59,479 nucleotides of DNA from Chloroherpetonaceae bacterium (GTDB lineage Bacteria > Bacteroidota > Chlorobiia > Chlorobiales > Thermochlorobacteraceae): contig JANWWM010000046.1 in NCBI GenBank assembly GCA_025055975.1, forward strand, positions 1 through 59,479, given 5' to 3'. Each line of letters begins with the position of its first letter. Within the stretch, counting starts at the first letter, position 1. The notes under the pieces were generated by a model, which saw nothing but the letters and a program-made list of their open reading frames with translations, made no database searches and had not been told where the DNA came from. Shown here in pieces: positions 44,886-54,086 of this stretch. A program made the position numbers and the translations under genes.

Positions 44886-45512
44886 ATGGAACTCAAAGTT
44901 TTGAAAAAAGACGGAACGGATAGCGGCGAGACGATTACGCTCAACCCCGCGATTTTTGACATTCAGCCCAACGACCATGCGATTTATATGGACGTGCGCT
45001 CGATTCGAGCCAATTGGCATCAAGGCACGCACAAGGTCAAATCGCGCGCCGAAGTGCGCGGCGGCGGCAGAAAGCCCTATCGCCAAAAAGGCACGGGCAA
45101 CGCGCGCCGCGGATCGCAACGCTCGCCCTTGATGCCCGGCGGCGGCGCGGTGTTCGGTCCGCAACCGCACGACTACGTGGTCGGCATCAACAAAAAGATG
45201 AAAAACCTCGCGCGCCGCTCGGCGCTGACCTACAAAGCCAAAGCCAACGCCATCGTGGTCGTGGAAGATTTCACGCCCGAAACCATCAAAACCAAAGAGG
45301 TCGCCTCGACGCTCAAAGCGCTTGGCGTGGCGGACAAAAAAACGCTCTTTTTGACCGCAGGCAAAAACGAAATCCTTTACAAATCGGGCAGAAACATTCC
45401 GACGCTCAACATTCTGGAAGCCAACAAAGCCTCGACCTACGACATTCTCGATAGCAAGGTCTTGTTGCTTCAAAAGAGCGCGGTCAAAGTTCTCGAGGAG
45501 AATTTGCTCTGA
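44886..45512 (+). CDS. rplD: Ribosomal protein L4
   Basis: A 208-residue L4. The exit-tunnel loop is present as GGGRKPYRQKGTGNARRGS, and the C-terminal globular part is complete. In gamma-proteobacteria L4 represses its own S10 operon through the leader and also acts at the level of transcription; whether it does so here is unknown. The gap after it carries a perfect 10-bp hairpin. Confidence 0.97.
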   Translation: MELKVLKKDGTDSGETITLNPAIFDIQPNDHAIYMDVRSIRANWHQGTHKVKSRAEVRGGGRKPYRQKGTGNARRGSQRSPLMPGGGAVFGPQPHDYVVGINKKMKNLARRSALTYKAKANAIVVVEDFTPETIKTKEVASTLKALGVADKKTLFLTAGKNEILYKSGRNIPTLNILEANKASTYDILDSKVLLLQKSAVKVLEENLL

Positions 45513-45524
45513 AAAGCGCGAGCC

Positions 45525-45561
45525 GCGCAAACGCATTCGCGCCGAGCGATCGCGTTTGCGC
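45525..45561 (+). other. Perfect 10-bp hairpin between rplD and rplW
   Basis: GCGCAAACGC (45525-45534) and GCGTTTGCGC (45552-45561) are exact inverted copies with a 17-base loop and no T-run. It fits an RNA structure such as a processing site, a protein-binding site or a stability element rather than a terminator. Confidence 0.55.
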
Positions 45562-45590
45562 ATTCATTCCAACGGAAAACCTGAAAAGCG

Positions 45591-45905
45591 ATGAGGAATG
45601 TCTTAATCCGACCGATTCTCACCGAAAAGGTCTTGAAGTTGCAAGAGGAGAAGAACCAATACGCCTTCGAAGTCCAAAACGACGCGACGAAAGAAGACAT
45701 CAAAAAAGCCGTCGAGGAAAAGTTCGGCGTTCAAGTCGTCTCGGTGCGCACGATGAACAAGAAGGGCAAAGCCAAAGCGCAGATGACGCGACGCGGCGTG
45801 CGATACGGCAAGCGTCCCGACGTGAAACGCGCTTTCGTAACGCTCGCCAAGGACAGCAAAATCGACTACTACGCCAATTTGGGCGCGTCGGAAAAGAAAG
45901 AGTAA
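45591..45905 (+). CDS. rplW: Ribosomal protein L23
   Basis: A 104-residue L23 at the tunnel exit, docking site of trigger factor and SRP. It starts RNVLIRPILTEKVLKLQEEK and carries VQVVSVRTMNKKGKAKAQ, the usual signatures. It lies 78 bases after rplD, the widest gap inside the S10 block; the hairpin is in that gap. Confidence 0.97.
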   Translation: MRNVLIRPILTEKVLKLQEEKNQYAFEVQNDATKEDIKKAVEEKFGVQVVSVRTMNKKGKAKAQMTRRGVRYGKRPDVKRAFVTLAKDSKIDYYANLGASEKKE

Positions 45906-45930
45906 CGGAATTTGACCAAACGCGACAACC

Positions 45931-46776
45931 ATGCCAGTCAGAAAGTTAAGACCCATCACGCCGGGCACGCGCTTCGCGTCGTATCCGTCGTTTGAGGAAA
46001 TCACGAAAACCGAGCCTGAAAAAAGTTTGATCGAGCCGCTCAAAAAAACGGGCGGACGAAACAACTTGGGGCGAATCACGTGTCGCGGAATGGGCGGCGG
46101 CGCGAAGCGATTTTATCGCATCGTGGATTTCAAGCGCGACAAGGAAATGAACGCCGTCGTCGAAGCGATCGAGTACGACCCGAACCGCTCGGCGCGCATC
46201 GCGTTGCTCAAATACGAAGACGGCGAGAAGCGTTACATCCTCGCGCCAAACGGCATCAAGGTCGGCGACAAAATCGAGTGCGGCGAGAACGCCGACATCA
46301 AAATCGGCAACGCGCTTCCGCTGAAGTTCATTCCCGTCGGAACGGAAGTTCACAACATTGAGCTTCGCGCAGGCAAAGGCGGGCAGTTAGCGCGCAGCGC
46401 GGGAGCCTTCGCCGTGCTCGCCGCCAAAGAAGGCGGCTACGCCACGCTCAAAATGCCGTCGGGCGAAATCCGCAAAGTGCGCATCGAGTGCAAAGCCACC
46501 GTCGGCGTGGTCGGAAACTTGGATCACATCAACGTGTCGCTGGGCAAAGCGGGACGCTCGCGCTGGCTTGGCATTCGCCCCATCACGCGCGGCATGGCGC
46601 GCAACCCCGTCGATCACCCAATGGGCGGCGGACAGGGCAAATCCAAATCGGGCGGCGGTCGCCAACACCCCGAATCGCCGTGGGGACAAAAAGCCAAAGG
46701 CTTGAAAACCCGACGCGCAAAGAAAGCCTCATCGAAACTCATCGTCAGAGATAGAAGAGCCAAGAAACAAGATTAA
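45931..46776 (+). CDS. rplB: Ribosomal protein L2
   Basis: A 281-residue L2, needed for subunit joining and peptidyl transfer. The C-terminal signature [19 protein letters not shown] holds the conserved histidine of GxxRNPVDHPxGGG. The N-terminus [15 protein letters not shown] and length are standard. The rpsS start is 6 bases after the stop. Confidence 0.98.
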   Translation: MPVRKLRPITPGTRFASYPSFEEITKTEPEKSLIEPLKKTGGRNNLGRITCRGMGGGAKRFYRIVDFKRDKEMNAVVEAIEYDPNRSARIALLKYEDGEKRYILAPNGIKVGDKIECGENADIKIGNALPLKFIPVGTEVHNIELRAGKGGQLARSAGAFAVLAAKEGGYATLKMPSGEIRKVRIECKATVGVVGNLDHINVSLGKAGRSRWLGIRPITRGMARNPVDHPMGGGQGKSKSGGGRQHPESPWGQKAKGLKTRRAKKASSKLIVRDRRAKKQD

Positions 46777-46782
46777 CGCATT

Positions 46783-47076
46783 ATGCCACGCTCGCTTAAA
46801 AAGGGTCCCTTCGTTCAAGACAGACTCTTGGACAGAATCAGGGAAATGAACGAGAAAGGACAAAAGAAAGTCCTCAAAACTTGGTCGCGCGCCTCGATGA
46901 TTACGCCCGAATTCGTCGGGCATACCATCGCCGTTCATAACGGCAAAACGCACATTCCCGTCTACATCACGGAGAATATGGTCGGACACAAGTTGGGCGA
47001 ATTTGCGCCGACGCGCACGTTCAGAGGACATTCTGGCGGAAAAGAAAAAGGCGCGTCCGCGCCCGGCAAAAAGTAA
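46783..47076 (+). CDS. rpsS: Ribosomal protein S19
   Basis: A 97-residue S19 of the 30S head. It starts [19 protein letters not shown] and has the [18 protein letters not shown] and [18 protein letters not shown] signatures. The short tail is Lys/Gly-rich. It is closely spaced to both neighbours. Confidence 0.97.
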   Translation: MPRSLKKGPFVQDRLLDRIREMNEKGQKKVLKTWSRASMITPEFVGHTIAVHNGKTHIPVYITENMVGHKLGEFAPTRTFRGHSGGKEKGASAPGKK

Positions 47077-47093
47077 CACGGGAGGAAAACGCA

Positions 47094-47504
47094 ATGAGCG
47101 TCAGAAAACGAGAAGTCGCCGAAGCGCGAAAGGAAAAACGCGCCAAAGAAAGCAAAGCGCGAGCCATTTGGCGCAACGTGCCAACCTCGCCGCGCAAAAT
47201 GCGCCTCGTCGTCGATCTCGTGCGCGGCAAAAGCGTCAGCGAAGCGCAAGCGATTTTGCAAAATCTCACCAAACACGCCGCCCGAACCGTGCTTCAAACC
47301 TTGAAGTCGGCGGTCTCAAACTATATGCAAAAGCATAGCGACAGGCAAGTCGACGAGAATCGCCTTTTCATCGTCGAAGCCTTCGTCGACGGCGGCGCGA
47401 CGTTGAAACGCATTCTGCCCGCGCCAATGGGACGCGCCTATCGCATCAGAAAACGCTCGAATCACCTGACCATCGTGGTCGACGAAAAACGAGTTCAATC
47501 TTGA
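47094..47504 (+). CDS. rplV: Ribosomal protein L22 with a charged N-terminal extension
   Basis: A 136-residue L22. The core (about 25-136) has [18 protein letters not shown] and the tunnel-lining hairpin [19 protein letters not shown]. The first 22 residues ([20 protein letters not shown]) are a Lys/Arg/Glu-rich extension not found in the usual 110-residue form. GGGAGGAAAAC precedes the ATG. Confidence 0.95.
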   Translation: MSVRKREVAEARKEKRAKESKARAIWRNVPTSPRKMRLVVDLVRGKSVSEAQAILQNLTKHAARTVLQTLKSAVSNYMQKHSDRQVDENRLFIVEAFVDGGATLKRILPAPMGRAYRIRKRSNHLTIVVDEKRVQS

Positions 47505-47528
47505 AATCAACCTTGACGCGCTAACTCG

Positions 47529-48353
47529 ATGGGACAGAAAGTAAATCCAAACGGTTTTAGACTCGGCATCATCAAGGATTGGGATTCGCGTTGGTATGAC
47601 GCGGGTCCAAGCGTCGCCGAAAAAATCAAAGAAGACCGCCTGATTCGTGAATACGTCACCACGCGCTTGAAGCGTCAAAAGGCGGGCGTGTCGAAGGTGG
47701 TAATCGAGCGCACGACGAAGAGCATCAAGCTCTACATCTACGCGGCGCGTCCGGGCGCGGTTGTCGGCAAAAGCGGCGAAGAAATCAACGCGCTGAGCCA
47801 AGAGCTTGGCAAGCTCACGAAAAAAGACGTCAAAATCGACGTCATCGAAATCAAGAAGCCCGAACTCGATGCGCAGCTCGTCGCCGACAACATTGCGGCG
47901 CAGCTGGAAGGTCGCGTCTCGTTCCGTCGCGCGATGAAGCAAGCGATGCAACAAGCCAGCCGAGCGGGCGCGGAGGGCATTCGCGTGCAAGTGTCAGGAC
48001 GCTTGGGCGGCGCGGAAATCGCTCGAATGGAGCAATACCGCGAAGGCAAAGTCCCGCTCCACACGCTTCGCGCCAACATCGACTACGCGCAATCGACCGC
48101 CTTCACCATCACGGGCACGGTCGGCGTGAAAGTCTGGATCTACAAAGGCGAAGTGCTCGGGCAACGCATCGACGCGCTTGAAGAAGAAGAGCGTCAAAAG
48201 GTCAAAGACCGCCGAGAAAGCCAACGAGCGCGCGGCGCGCGCGGCGAGGGTCGTCGTGGTTCGGGCGAAGGACGTCGGCGCCGACGCAGAAGAGGCAAAT
48301 CGCAACAAGGCGAAGGCGAATCGCCAGCCACCTCGCAAGAAACCGCCGAATAG
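47529..48353 (+). CDS. rpsC: Ribosomal protein S3 with an Arg/Glu/Ser-rich tail
   Basis: A 274-residue S3. Residues 1-210 are standard: [22 protein letters not shown] domain with [16 protein letters not shown], and [21 protein letters not shown]. Residues about 215-274 add a low-complexity tail of Arg, Gly, Glu and Ser, ending [10 protein letters not shown], and are probably disordered on the solvent side. S3 forms part of the mRNA entry channel and its helicase. Confidence 0.96.
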   Translation: MGQKVNPNGFRLGIIKDWDSRWYDAGPSVAEKIKEDRLIREYVTTRLKRQKAGVSKVVIERTTKSIKLYIYAARPGAVVGKSGEEINALSQELGKLTKKDVKIDVIEIKKPELDAQLVADNIAAQLEGRVSFRRAMKQAMQQASRAGAEGIRVQVSGRLGGAEIARMEQYREGKVPLHTLRANIDYAQSTAFTITGTVGVKVWIYKGEVLGQRIDALEEEERQKVKDRRESQRARGARGEGRRGSGEGRRRRRRRGKSQQGEGESPATSQETAE

Positions 48354-48399
48354 CGCAAACGAAATCTCAACCGAAACCAACGCATAGGAGACCTTAGCG

Positions 48400-48834
48400 A
48401 TGTTAATGCCAAAGCGCGTCAAATACCGAAAGTCGCAGCGCGGCAGAATGAAAGGCAACGACACGAGAGGCACGTCGGTCGACTTCGGCTCGTTTGGTCT
48501 CAAAGCGCTTGAACAAGCCTGGATCACGAGCCGTCAAATCGAAGCCGCTCGCGTCGCCATCAACCGCTTTATGAAACGCGACGGGAAACTCTGGATTCGC
48601 ATTTTCCCCGACAAGCCCGTCACCAAAAAACCCGCCGAAACCCGAATGGGAAGCGGAAAAGGCTCGCCTGAATTTTGGGTCGCTGTCGTCAAGCCCGGAC
48701 GCATTATGTTCGAAGCCGACGGCGTTCCCAAAGCCACTGCCGAAGAAGCCTTTCGTCGCGCCGCCGCGAAACTGCCCATCAAAACCAAGTTTGTCGTGCG
48801 TCCCGATTACGAGGACGCAAACGCAAAGAAATAA
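48400..48834 (+). CDS. rplP: Ribosomal protein L16
   Basis: A 144-residue L16 at the A-site tRNA elbow. The start [19 protein letters not shown] follows AGGAGA; an ATG two codons later is also possible. [15 protein letters not shown] and the loop with [12 protein letters not shown] are standard. The Arg that is hydroxylated in some bacteria lies in this loop. Confidence 0.96.
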   Translation: MLMPKRVKYRKSQRGRMKGNDTRGTSVDFGSFGLKALEQAWITSRQIEAARVAINRFMKRDGKLWIRIFPDKPVTKKPAETRMGSGKGSPEFWVAVVKPGRIMFEADGVPKATAEEAFRRAAAKLPIKTKFVVRPDYEDANAKK

Positions 48835-48861
48835 TCCTCAAACGCCAAACCCGAATCGAGT

Positions 48862-49083
48862 ATGAAGAAATACGAAATCGCCGCGCTCTCGCCCGAAGAG
48901 ATGAAACAACGCATCAGGGAGTTGAAGAAGGCTATCGCTGACATCAAGTTCAACAAGGCGTTTGAACCGCCGCAAAACCCGATGATCTTGCGCAATATGC
49001 GCAAAGACATCGCGCGAATGAAAACCTTTTTGAATCAACAAAAGGCGAAAGCGGCAAAACAATCGCAACCCGAAACGAATTAA
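48862..49083 (+). CDS. rpmC: Ribosomal protein L29
   Basis: A 73-residue two-helix protein at the tunnel exit. LSPEEMKQRIRELKKAIADI in helix 1 and NPMILRNMRKDIARMKTFL in helix 2 are typical. The tail is Lys/Gln-rich. Confidence 0.94.
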   Translation: MKKYEIAALSPEEMKQRIRELKKAIADIKFNKAFEPPQNPMILRNMRKDIARMKTFLNQQKAKAAKQSQPETN

Positions 49084-49091
49084 ACTGAACG

Positions 49092-49379
49092 ATGTCCGAA
49101 ACGCAAAATCTCGCGCCCGAAACCGCGACCAAAAAAGTCGCGCGCGAAAAAATCGGCAAAGTGGTCAGCAACAAGATGCAAAAAAGCATCGTCGTCGCCA
49201 TCGAGCGCCGCGAACAGCACCCGATTTACAAGAAGTTTATGAAAAAGACGACGAAAATCATGGCGCACGACGAGAAAAACGAAGCGAACATTGGCGACAC
49301 GGTCAGAATCGCCGAGTTCCGCCCCATTAGCAAGCGCAAGAGCTGGAAACTCGTCGAAATCATCGAGAGAGCTAAGTAA
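49092..49379 (+). CDS. rpsQ: Ribosomal protein S17
   Basis: A 95-residue OB-fold protein. [20 protein letters not shown] and [20 protein letters not shown] are the S17 signatures. The first 15 residues form a short Thr/Glu-rich extension. It starts 8 bases after rpmC. Confidence 0.96.
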   Translation: MSETQNLAPETATKKVAREKIGKVVSNKMQKSIVVAIERREQHPIYKKFMKKTTKIMAHDEKNEANIGDTVRIAEFRPISKRKSWKLVEIIERAK

Positions 49380-49425
49380 CCAGCGCATCTGGTCGAAACA
49401 GAGCGATTAAACTTTTGAACGAGTT

Positions 49426-49794
49426 ATGATTCAGAACGAAACGAACTTGGTGGTCGCCGACAACAGCGGCGCGAAAAAAGTGCGCGTCATTCACGTGCCC
49501 GGCGGCACGCATCGCCGCTACGCGAGCATTGGCGATGTCGTCGTCGTCTCCGTCAAAGCCGCCATTCCAGGCGGCGCGGTGAAAAAGAAAGACGTCTCCC
49601 GCGCCGTCGTCGTGCGCACCAAAAAAGAGTATCGCCGCAAAGACGGCTCCTACATTCGCTTCGACGAAAACGCCGTCGTGCTCATCAACGCGCAAGGCGA
49701 GCCAAGAGGGACGCGCATCTTCGGACCAATTGCGAGAGAACTGCGCGACAGGCAGTATATGAAAATCATCTCGCTCGCGCCCGAAGTGCTTTGA
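49426..49794 (+). CDS. rplN: Ribosomal protein L14
   Basis: A 122-residue L14, fully standard: [20 protein letters not shown] at the start and [20 protein letters not shown] towards the end. It forms intersubunit bridges. A 228-base gap follows, far wider than the others in the spc block, and holds the tRNA-Gly gene. Confidence 0.97.
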   Translation: MIQNETNLVVADNSGAKKVRVIHVPGGTHRRYASIGDVVVVSVKAAIPGGAVKKKDVSRAVVVRTKKEYRRKDGSYIRFDENAVVLINAQGEPRGTRIFGPIARELRDRQYMKIISLAPEVL

Positions 49795-49811
49795 GCACAA
49801 AAATTTTCGAG

Positions 49812-49838
49812 AGGCTTGCGCAAAAAGCCGAGCCTTTC
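49812..49838 (+). terminator. Weak hairpin after rplN
   Basis: GGCTT and AAGCC (or AGGCT and AGCCT) can pair in GAGGCTTGCGCAAAAAGCCG followed by AGCCTTTC. The stem is only 5 bp and the T-run is short. Confidence 0.3.
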
Positions 49839-49846
49839 TATCTTTG
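49815..49846 (+). promoter_or_regulatory. Bacteroidota-type promoter directly before tRNA-Gly
   Basis: CTTG (49815-49818), 20 bases, TATCTTTG (49839-49846). The -7 box is a full match to TAnnTTTG. The tRNA starts 26 bases after it. CGCCCC (49847-49852) and GGGGCG (49862-49867) form a small hairpin in between. Confidence 0.65.
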
Positions 49847-49871
49847 CGCCCCTTTCGGAATGGGGCGACAA

Positions 49872-49944
49872 GCGGAAGTAACTCAGCTGGTAGAGTCACA
49901 GCCTTCCAAGCTGTTGGTCGCGGGTTCGAGTCCCGTCTTCCGCT
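49872..49944 (+). tRNA. tRNA-Gly (anticodon UCC)
   Basis: A 73-base cloverleaf. The acceptor stem is GCGGAAG/CTTCCGC, D-stem ACTC/GAGT, anticodon stem ACAGC/GCTGT with loop CTTCCAA (anticodon TCC at 49905-49907), and the T-arm is GCGGG-TTCGAGT-CCCGT with one G-U pair. The discriminator is T and CCA is not encoded. It decodes GGA and, by wobble, other GGN codons. It lies on the same strand inside the ribosomal operon. Confidence 0.97.
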
Positions 49945-50022
49945 CAGGAAAGATGCGTCAATCTTCACCGAGCGCGGCGTGAGATTGACGCAAAATTTTT
50001 CTCAAAACGAAATCGCTCGACC

Positions 50023-50265
50023 ATGAAATTGGGAAAGAAACCCGTCAAAATGCACGTCAAAAAGAACGATACCGTGCAAGTGATCGCGGGGAACGACAAG
50101 GGCAAAACGGGAAAGGTTCTGCGCGTCTTTCCCGACCAAAATCGCGTCATCGTCGAGGGCGTGAACGTGCGCAAACGCCACATGCGCCCGAACCGAAATC
50201 AGCCGCAAGGCGCCATCATTGAACGCGAAATGCCCATTCACGCCTCCAACGTGAAAAAGATTTAA
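50023..50265 (+). CDS. rplX: Ribosomal protein L24
   Basis: An 80-residue L24, short but complete, with the KOW motif in [21 protein letters not shown] and the [13 protein letters not shown] signature. It nucleates 50S assembly. The C-terminal zinc-less tail of longer L24 proteins is absent. It is the first ORF after the tRNA. Confidence 0.95.
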   Translation: MKLGKKPVKMHVKKNDTVQVIAGNDKGKTGKVLRVFPDQNRVIVEGVNVRKRHMRPNRNQPQGAIIEREMPIHASNVKKI

Positions 50266-50331
50266 CGCAAAAGTTCTTAACGCGCAAAACGGGAAACGAC
50301 AAAGACCGTTTCCGATAACTTGAACGACGCA

Positions 50332-50967
50332 ATGGCAGAAAAAGAACAAAAGAAAGGCAAAAAAAAGGAATCAGAATCGGCTTCCAAGCCGACCGTCGAT
50401 GTTTCCAACCTTCCCGTTCCGAAACCGCGACTTCAAGAAAAATATCGCAACGAAGTCGTCAGGAAACTGATGGAGCAGTTCAAATACGACAACGTGATGA
50501 TGGTGCCGAAACTCAAAAAGATCTGCATCAACATCGGCGTCGGTCAAGCGGCGCAAGATCCCAAATTGATGGAAGTCGCCGTCAAAGAACTCGCGCTCAT
50601 CACGGGTCAGAAGCCTGAAATTCGCAAGTCCAAAAAAGCCATCTCGAACTTCAAACTGCGCGAAGGTCAGCCCATCGGATGCCGCGTAACGCTCCGACGC
50701 GAAAGAATGTATGAGTTTATGGATAGGCTCATCTCGCTGGCGATTCCGCGCATCCGCGATTTCAGAGGCGTGAGCGACAGCAGTTTCGACGGGCGAGGCA
50801 ACTACACGCTCGGCATCAAAGAGCAAATCATTTTCCCCGAAATCGACATCGATAAAGTCAATCGCATTTCGGGAATGGACATCACCTTCGTCACGTCGGC
50901 GAAAACCGACGAGGAAGCCTACGCCCTCTTGAAAGAAATGGGAATGCCGTTCCGAAAGAGAAACTAA
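50332..50967 (+). CDS. rplE: Ribosomal protein L5 with a Lys/Glu-rich N-terminus
   Basis: A 211-residue L5, which binds 5S rRNA. The core starts at about residue 35 ([21 protein letters not shown]) and has [21 protein letters not shown] and [22 protein letters not shown] signatures in pieces. The N-terminal 30 residues ([19 protein letters not shown]) are extra. A TTG at 50320 is in frame but the ATG at 50332 is favoured. Confidence 0.95.
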   Translation: MAEKEQKKGKKKESESASKPTVDVSNLPVPKPRLQEKYRNEVVRKLMEQFKYDNVMMVPKLKKICINIGVGQAAQDPKLMEVAVKELALITGQKPEIRKSKKAISNFKLREGQPIGCRVTLRRERMYEFMDRLISLAIPRIRDFRGVSDSSFDGRGNYTLGIKEQIIFPEIDIDKVNRISGMDITFVTSAKTDEEAYALLKEMGMPFRKRN

Positions 50968-50987
50968 ACCAATCCGATTCGAAAGCA

Positions 50988-51275
50988 ATGGCAAAGACGA
51001 GCGTCATCGCGCGCAACGAAAAGCGCAAGAAAATGGTCGAACGTTACGCCGCCTTGCGCGAAGAGTTGAAGAAAAAGGCTCTCGCGGGCGACGAAGCGGC
51101 GGCGCGCAAGCTCCGCGAACTTCCGCGCGACAGTTCTCCGACCCGCGTGCGCAACCGTTGCAACCTGACGGGCAGACCGCGCGGCGTGTATTCCAAGTTC
51201 GGCATCTGCCGTCATCAACTCCGCGAGCTTGCCCTTCAAGGCAAAATTCCCGGAATGAAAAAAGCAAGCTGGTAA
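50988..51275 (+). CDS. rpsN: Ribosomal protein S14, zinc-free form
   Basis: A 95-residue S14 of the longer type. The CxxC pairs of the zinc-binding short form are missing ([20 protein letters not shown] has single cysteines), so it is the C-minus form. The ending [17 protein letters not shown] is standard. Confidence 0.95.
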   Translation: MAKTSVIARNEKRKKMVERYAALREELKKKALAGDEAAARKLRELPRDSSPTRVRNRCNLTGRPRGVYSKFGICRHQLRELALQGKIPGMKKASW

Positions 51276-51354
51276 ACCGACAATCCTTGCGGCTGCCGCA
51301 ACCGAGTGGCGTCGGAAGCGGAACGCGCAAGGCAACCTAATCATCAAAGCCAAA

Positions 51355-51750
51355 ATGCCCGTAACCGATCCCATCGCGGATTACCTGACGCGAATCCGCA
51401 ACGCCGCAAAGGCAAAACGCAAAACCGTCGATGTGCCGCAATCCAAATTGAAGGAGAACATCACCAAACTCCTCAAAGACAAAGGCTACATCAAAGATTA
51501 CACGGTCATAACGACCGACAAATTTCCCGTCCTGCGAATTCAGTTGCGCTACCTCGAGGACGGCGAGCATGCCATCAAGGAACTCTCTCGCGTCAGCTCG
51601 CCCGGTCGTCGCGTCTATGAAGGCAAAAACATCAAGAAGTATTTGAGCGGATTGGGACTCTACATCCTCTCGACCTCGAAGGGATTGATGACCGACAAGG
51701 AAGCCCGCGCCGCAGGCGTTGGCGGCGAAGTCCTCTTCCGCATTCACTAA
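51355..51750 (+). CDS. rpsH: Ribosomal protein S8
   Basis: A 131-residue S8, which binds helix 21 of 16S rRNA and in E. coli represses the spc operon. It starts [17 protein letters not shown] and ends with [20 protein letters not shown]-type sequence ([20 protein letters not shown]). The 79-base gap before it shows no clear S8-like RNA target to me. Confidence 0.96.
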   Translation: MPVTDPIADYLTRIRNAAKAKRKTVDVPQSKLKENITKLLKDKGYIKDYTVITTDKFPVLRIQLRYLEDGEHAIKELSRVSSPGRRVYEGKNIKKYLSGLGLYILSTSKGLMTDKEARAAGVGGEVLFRIH

Positions 51751-51774
51751 ACTCATCGGAAGGAGCAAGCAAAA

Positions 51775-52314
51775 ATGTCACGAATTGGAAAGAAGCCGAT
51801 AGCGATTCTCAAAGGCGTAAAAGTTGAGGTCAAGGACGGAAAAATCGTCGTTTCGGGTCCGAAAGGGCAACTCGAGGAAAAATTGCGCGGCAACATCACG
51901 GTCAAAACCGAAGGCGACATGGTAAAAGTCGAGCGCGGAAGCGACGACAAACAAACTCGCGCCTTGCACGGCTTGTATCGCGCGCTCATCAACAATATGG
52001 TTCAAGGCGTTACGCAAGGCTACTCCAAGAAACTTGAAATCGTGGGCGTGGGCTACAAGGCGGAATTGAAGCAGAACTGGCTCGTGATGTCGCTCGGCTA
52101 CTCGCACCCGATTTTCTTCCGCGCGCCCGAAGGAATCAAAATCGAAACTCCGCAACCGACGAACATCGTCGTGAGCGGCATCGACAAGCAACTCGTCGGA
52201 GCCGTCGCCGCGAAGATTCGCTCCTTCAAGAAGCCCGAACCCTACAAGGGCAAAGGCATCAAGTATGAAGGCGAAAACATCCGCCGCAAAGAAGGCAAGA
52301 CATCAGGCAAATAA
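51775..52314 (+). CDS. rplF: Ribosomal protein L6
   Basis: A 179-residue L6. It starts MSRIGKKPIAILKGVKVEV and carries the C-terminal signature KPEPYKGKGIKYEGENIRRK. Length and spacing are ordinary. AAGGAGCAAGC precedes the ATG. Confidence 0.97.
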   Translation: MSRIGKKPIAILKGVKVEVKDGKIVVSGPKGQLEEKLRGNITVKTEGDMVKVERGSDDKQTRALHGLYRALINNMVQGVTQGYSKKLEIVGVGYKAELKQNWLVMSLGYSHPIFFRAPEGIKIETPQPTNIVVSGIDKQLVGAVAAKIRSFKKPEPYKGKGIKYEGENIRRKEGKTSGK

Positions 52315-52367
52315 CGCTTTGACCAACCGAAGACGGCAACTATCGTCTTCAAAACCTTGAACGCAAG

Positions 52368-52733
52368 ATGAAAGTCCCAGAGAAAATTCAGCGCCGATTT
52401 CGCGTCAAGATGCGCGTGCGCAAAAAGGTGCGCGGCACGGCGGAGCGTCCGCGTCTGTCCGTATATCGCAGCCTCAATCACATCTACGCGCAACTCATCG
52501 ATGACGACAAGGGCGTAACGCTCGCCGCCGCCACGAGCAACAAGAAGGCTCTCGCGGAAAAATTCAAAGGAATGAAGAAAACCGAAATTAGCCGCGAGGT
52601 CGGCAAAATGCTCGCCGAAGTCGCCAAAGCCAAAGGCATCACGAAGGTCGTCTTCGACCGCAACGGTTACAAATATCACGGGCGCGTCAAAGCCTTAGCC
52701 GACGGCGCGCGCGAGGGCGGGCTGGAATTCTAA
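52368..52733 (+). CDS. rplR: Ribosomal protein L18
   Basis: A 121-residue 5S rRNA-binding protein. [20 protein letters not shown] and [20 protein letters not shown] are standard signatures. The gene shows no peculiarity. Confidence 0.96.
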   Translation: MKVPEKIQRRFRVKMRVRKKVRGTAERPRLSVYRSLNHIYAQLIDDDKGVTLAAATSNKKALAEKFKGMKKTEISREVGKMLAEVAKAKGITKVVFDRNGYKYHGRVKALADGAREGGLEF

Positions 52734-52746
52734 ACCCATCAGAGCA

Positions 52747-53265
52747 ATGACCAAGCAAGCGCAAAAGAAAGTCAGACCGAGCGAACTCAACCTCAAAGAA
52801 AAACTCGTGCAAGTCAACCGCACGGCGAAAGTCGTTAAAGGCGGCAAGCGCTTCGGCTTCAACGCCATCGTCGTCGTCGGCGACGGCGAAGGACATGTCG
52901 GCTACGGACTTGGCAAAGCCAACGAAGTTCAAGACGCCATCGCAAAAGGAACGGAAGACGCGAAGAAAAACGTCTTCAAAGTGCCCATCATCAAAGGCAC
53001 GATTCCGCACGAAGTCTATGTCAAATACGGCGCGGCGAAAATTTTGATGAAACCCGCCTCGCCCGGCACGGGCTTGATTGCGGGCGGCGCCGTGCGCGCC
53101 GTGCTCGAAAGCGCGGGGGTCAAAGACGTGCTCACCAAATCGCTCGGCTCGTCCAACCCGCACAACGTCGTCAAAGCCACCGTCAAAGGCTTGCTCAGCC
53201 TTTCCGACGGGCTCGACGTGGCGGCGCGGCGCGGCAAATCGCTCAAAGAAATTTTTGAAGGCTAA
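52747..53265 (+). CDS. rpsE: Ribosomal protein S5
   Basis: A 172-residue S5. The N-terminal double-stranded-RNA-binding domain has [16 protein letters not shown]-type sequence ([20 protein letters not shown]) and [14 protein letters not shown]; the C-terminal part ends [21 protein letters not shown]. The length is ordinary. Confidence 0.97.
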   Translation: MTKQAQKKVRPSELNLKEKLVQVNRTAKVVKGGKRFGFNAIVVVGDGEGHVGYGLGKANEVQDAIAKGTEDAKKNVFKVPIIKGTIPHEVYVKYGAAKILMKPASPGTGLIAGGAVRAVLESAGVKDVLTKSLGSSNPHNVVKATVKGLLSLSDGLDVAARRGKSLKEIFEG

Positions 53266-53282
53266 CCCAATCACGAGAGGCT

Positions 53283-53480
53283 ATGTCGGAGACGAAGAAA
53301 AAAATGCTCAAAATCACGCAGGTCAAAAGCGCGATTCGTTGCCCGAAAAATCAAAAGGCGACGATGAAGTCGCTCAAACTCTCGCACCCGAACAAATGGG
53401 TGATTCGCGCGGACAATCCCGCCTTGCGCGGTCAGCTCAGAACCGTCGCGCACCTTGTCAAAGTCGAGGAACTCAACTAA
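53283..53480 (+). CDS. rpmD: Ribosomal protein L30
   Basis: A 65-residue L30. The core LKITQVKSAIRCPKNQKATM is preceded by a short charged start; the ATG at 53283 follows GAGAGG. It is one of the r-proteins absent from some bacteria, so its presence here is informative. Confidence 0.93.
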   Translation: MSETKKKMLKITQVKSAIRCPKNQKATMKSLKLSHPNKWVIRADNPALRGQLRTVAHLVKVEELN

Positions 53481-53498
53481 CGAAAGGACGTTTGGCAG

Positions 53499-54086
53499 AT
53501 GAACTTGCATACGCTCACGCCCGCCAAAGGTTCGCGCAAAGCCAAAAAGCGCGTCGGACGCGGTCCAGGCTCTGGCAACGGCACCACCGCAGGACGCGGC
53601 ACCAAAGGACACAAGTCGCGTAGCGGCTACACAACCAAGAACTTCGAGGGCGGACAGATGCCATTCTACCGCCAATTGCCGAAGTTCGGCTTCACGCCGC
53701 CAAACCGAAAATCCGTCGTCGGCATCAACGTCGGTCAGCTCGAAGAATGGGCGAAGAAGGGCAAAATCGGAATGGATATGCCCCTAGAAGCCTTCAACAA
53801 GCTCGGCGTGATTGGCAAAACGGAATACCTCAAAATTTTGGGCGACGGCGAACTCACCGCGAAACTCAACGTGACCGCGCATGCTTTTAGCGAACGCGCC
53901 AAAGAAAAAATCGAAAAAGCGGGCGGAACGATCACGATCGCTCATCGCACCATCGCCGAAGCCCGCGCGATGAAAAACGTCGACTTGGCGACCGCCGTCG
54001 CCACGCCGAAAAAGCCCGTCGACGAGCACAAGAAAGCCGTCAAGGCGCAGAAGAAGGCTCAGAAAAATAATCCCGATAGCCGATGA
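53499..54086 (+). CDS. rplO: Ribosomal protein L15 with a Lys-rich tail
   Basis: A 195-residue L15, about 45 residues longer than usual. The core shows LTPAKGSRKAKKRVGRGPGS and FEGGQMPFYRQLPKFGF, and the signature GGTITIAHRT-type region. The tail from about 165 (PKKPVDEHKKAVKAQKKAQK) is Lys/Ala-rich. Its stop overlaps the secY start (ATGA), so the two are coupled. Confidence 0.96.
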   Translation: MNLHTLTPAKGSRKAKKRVGRGPGSGNGTTAGRGTKGHKSRSGYTTKNFEGGQMPFYRQLPKFGFTPPNRKSVVGINVGQLEEWAKKGKIGMDMPLEAFNKLGVIGKTEYLKILGDGELTAKLNVTAHAFSERAKEKIEKAGGTITIAHRTIAEARAMKNVDLATAVATPKKPVDEHKKAVKAQKKAQKNNPDSR

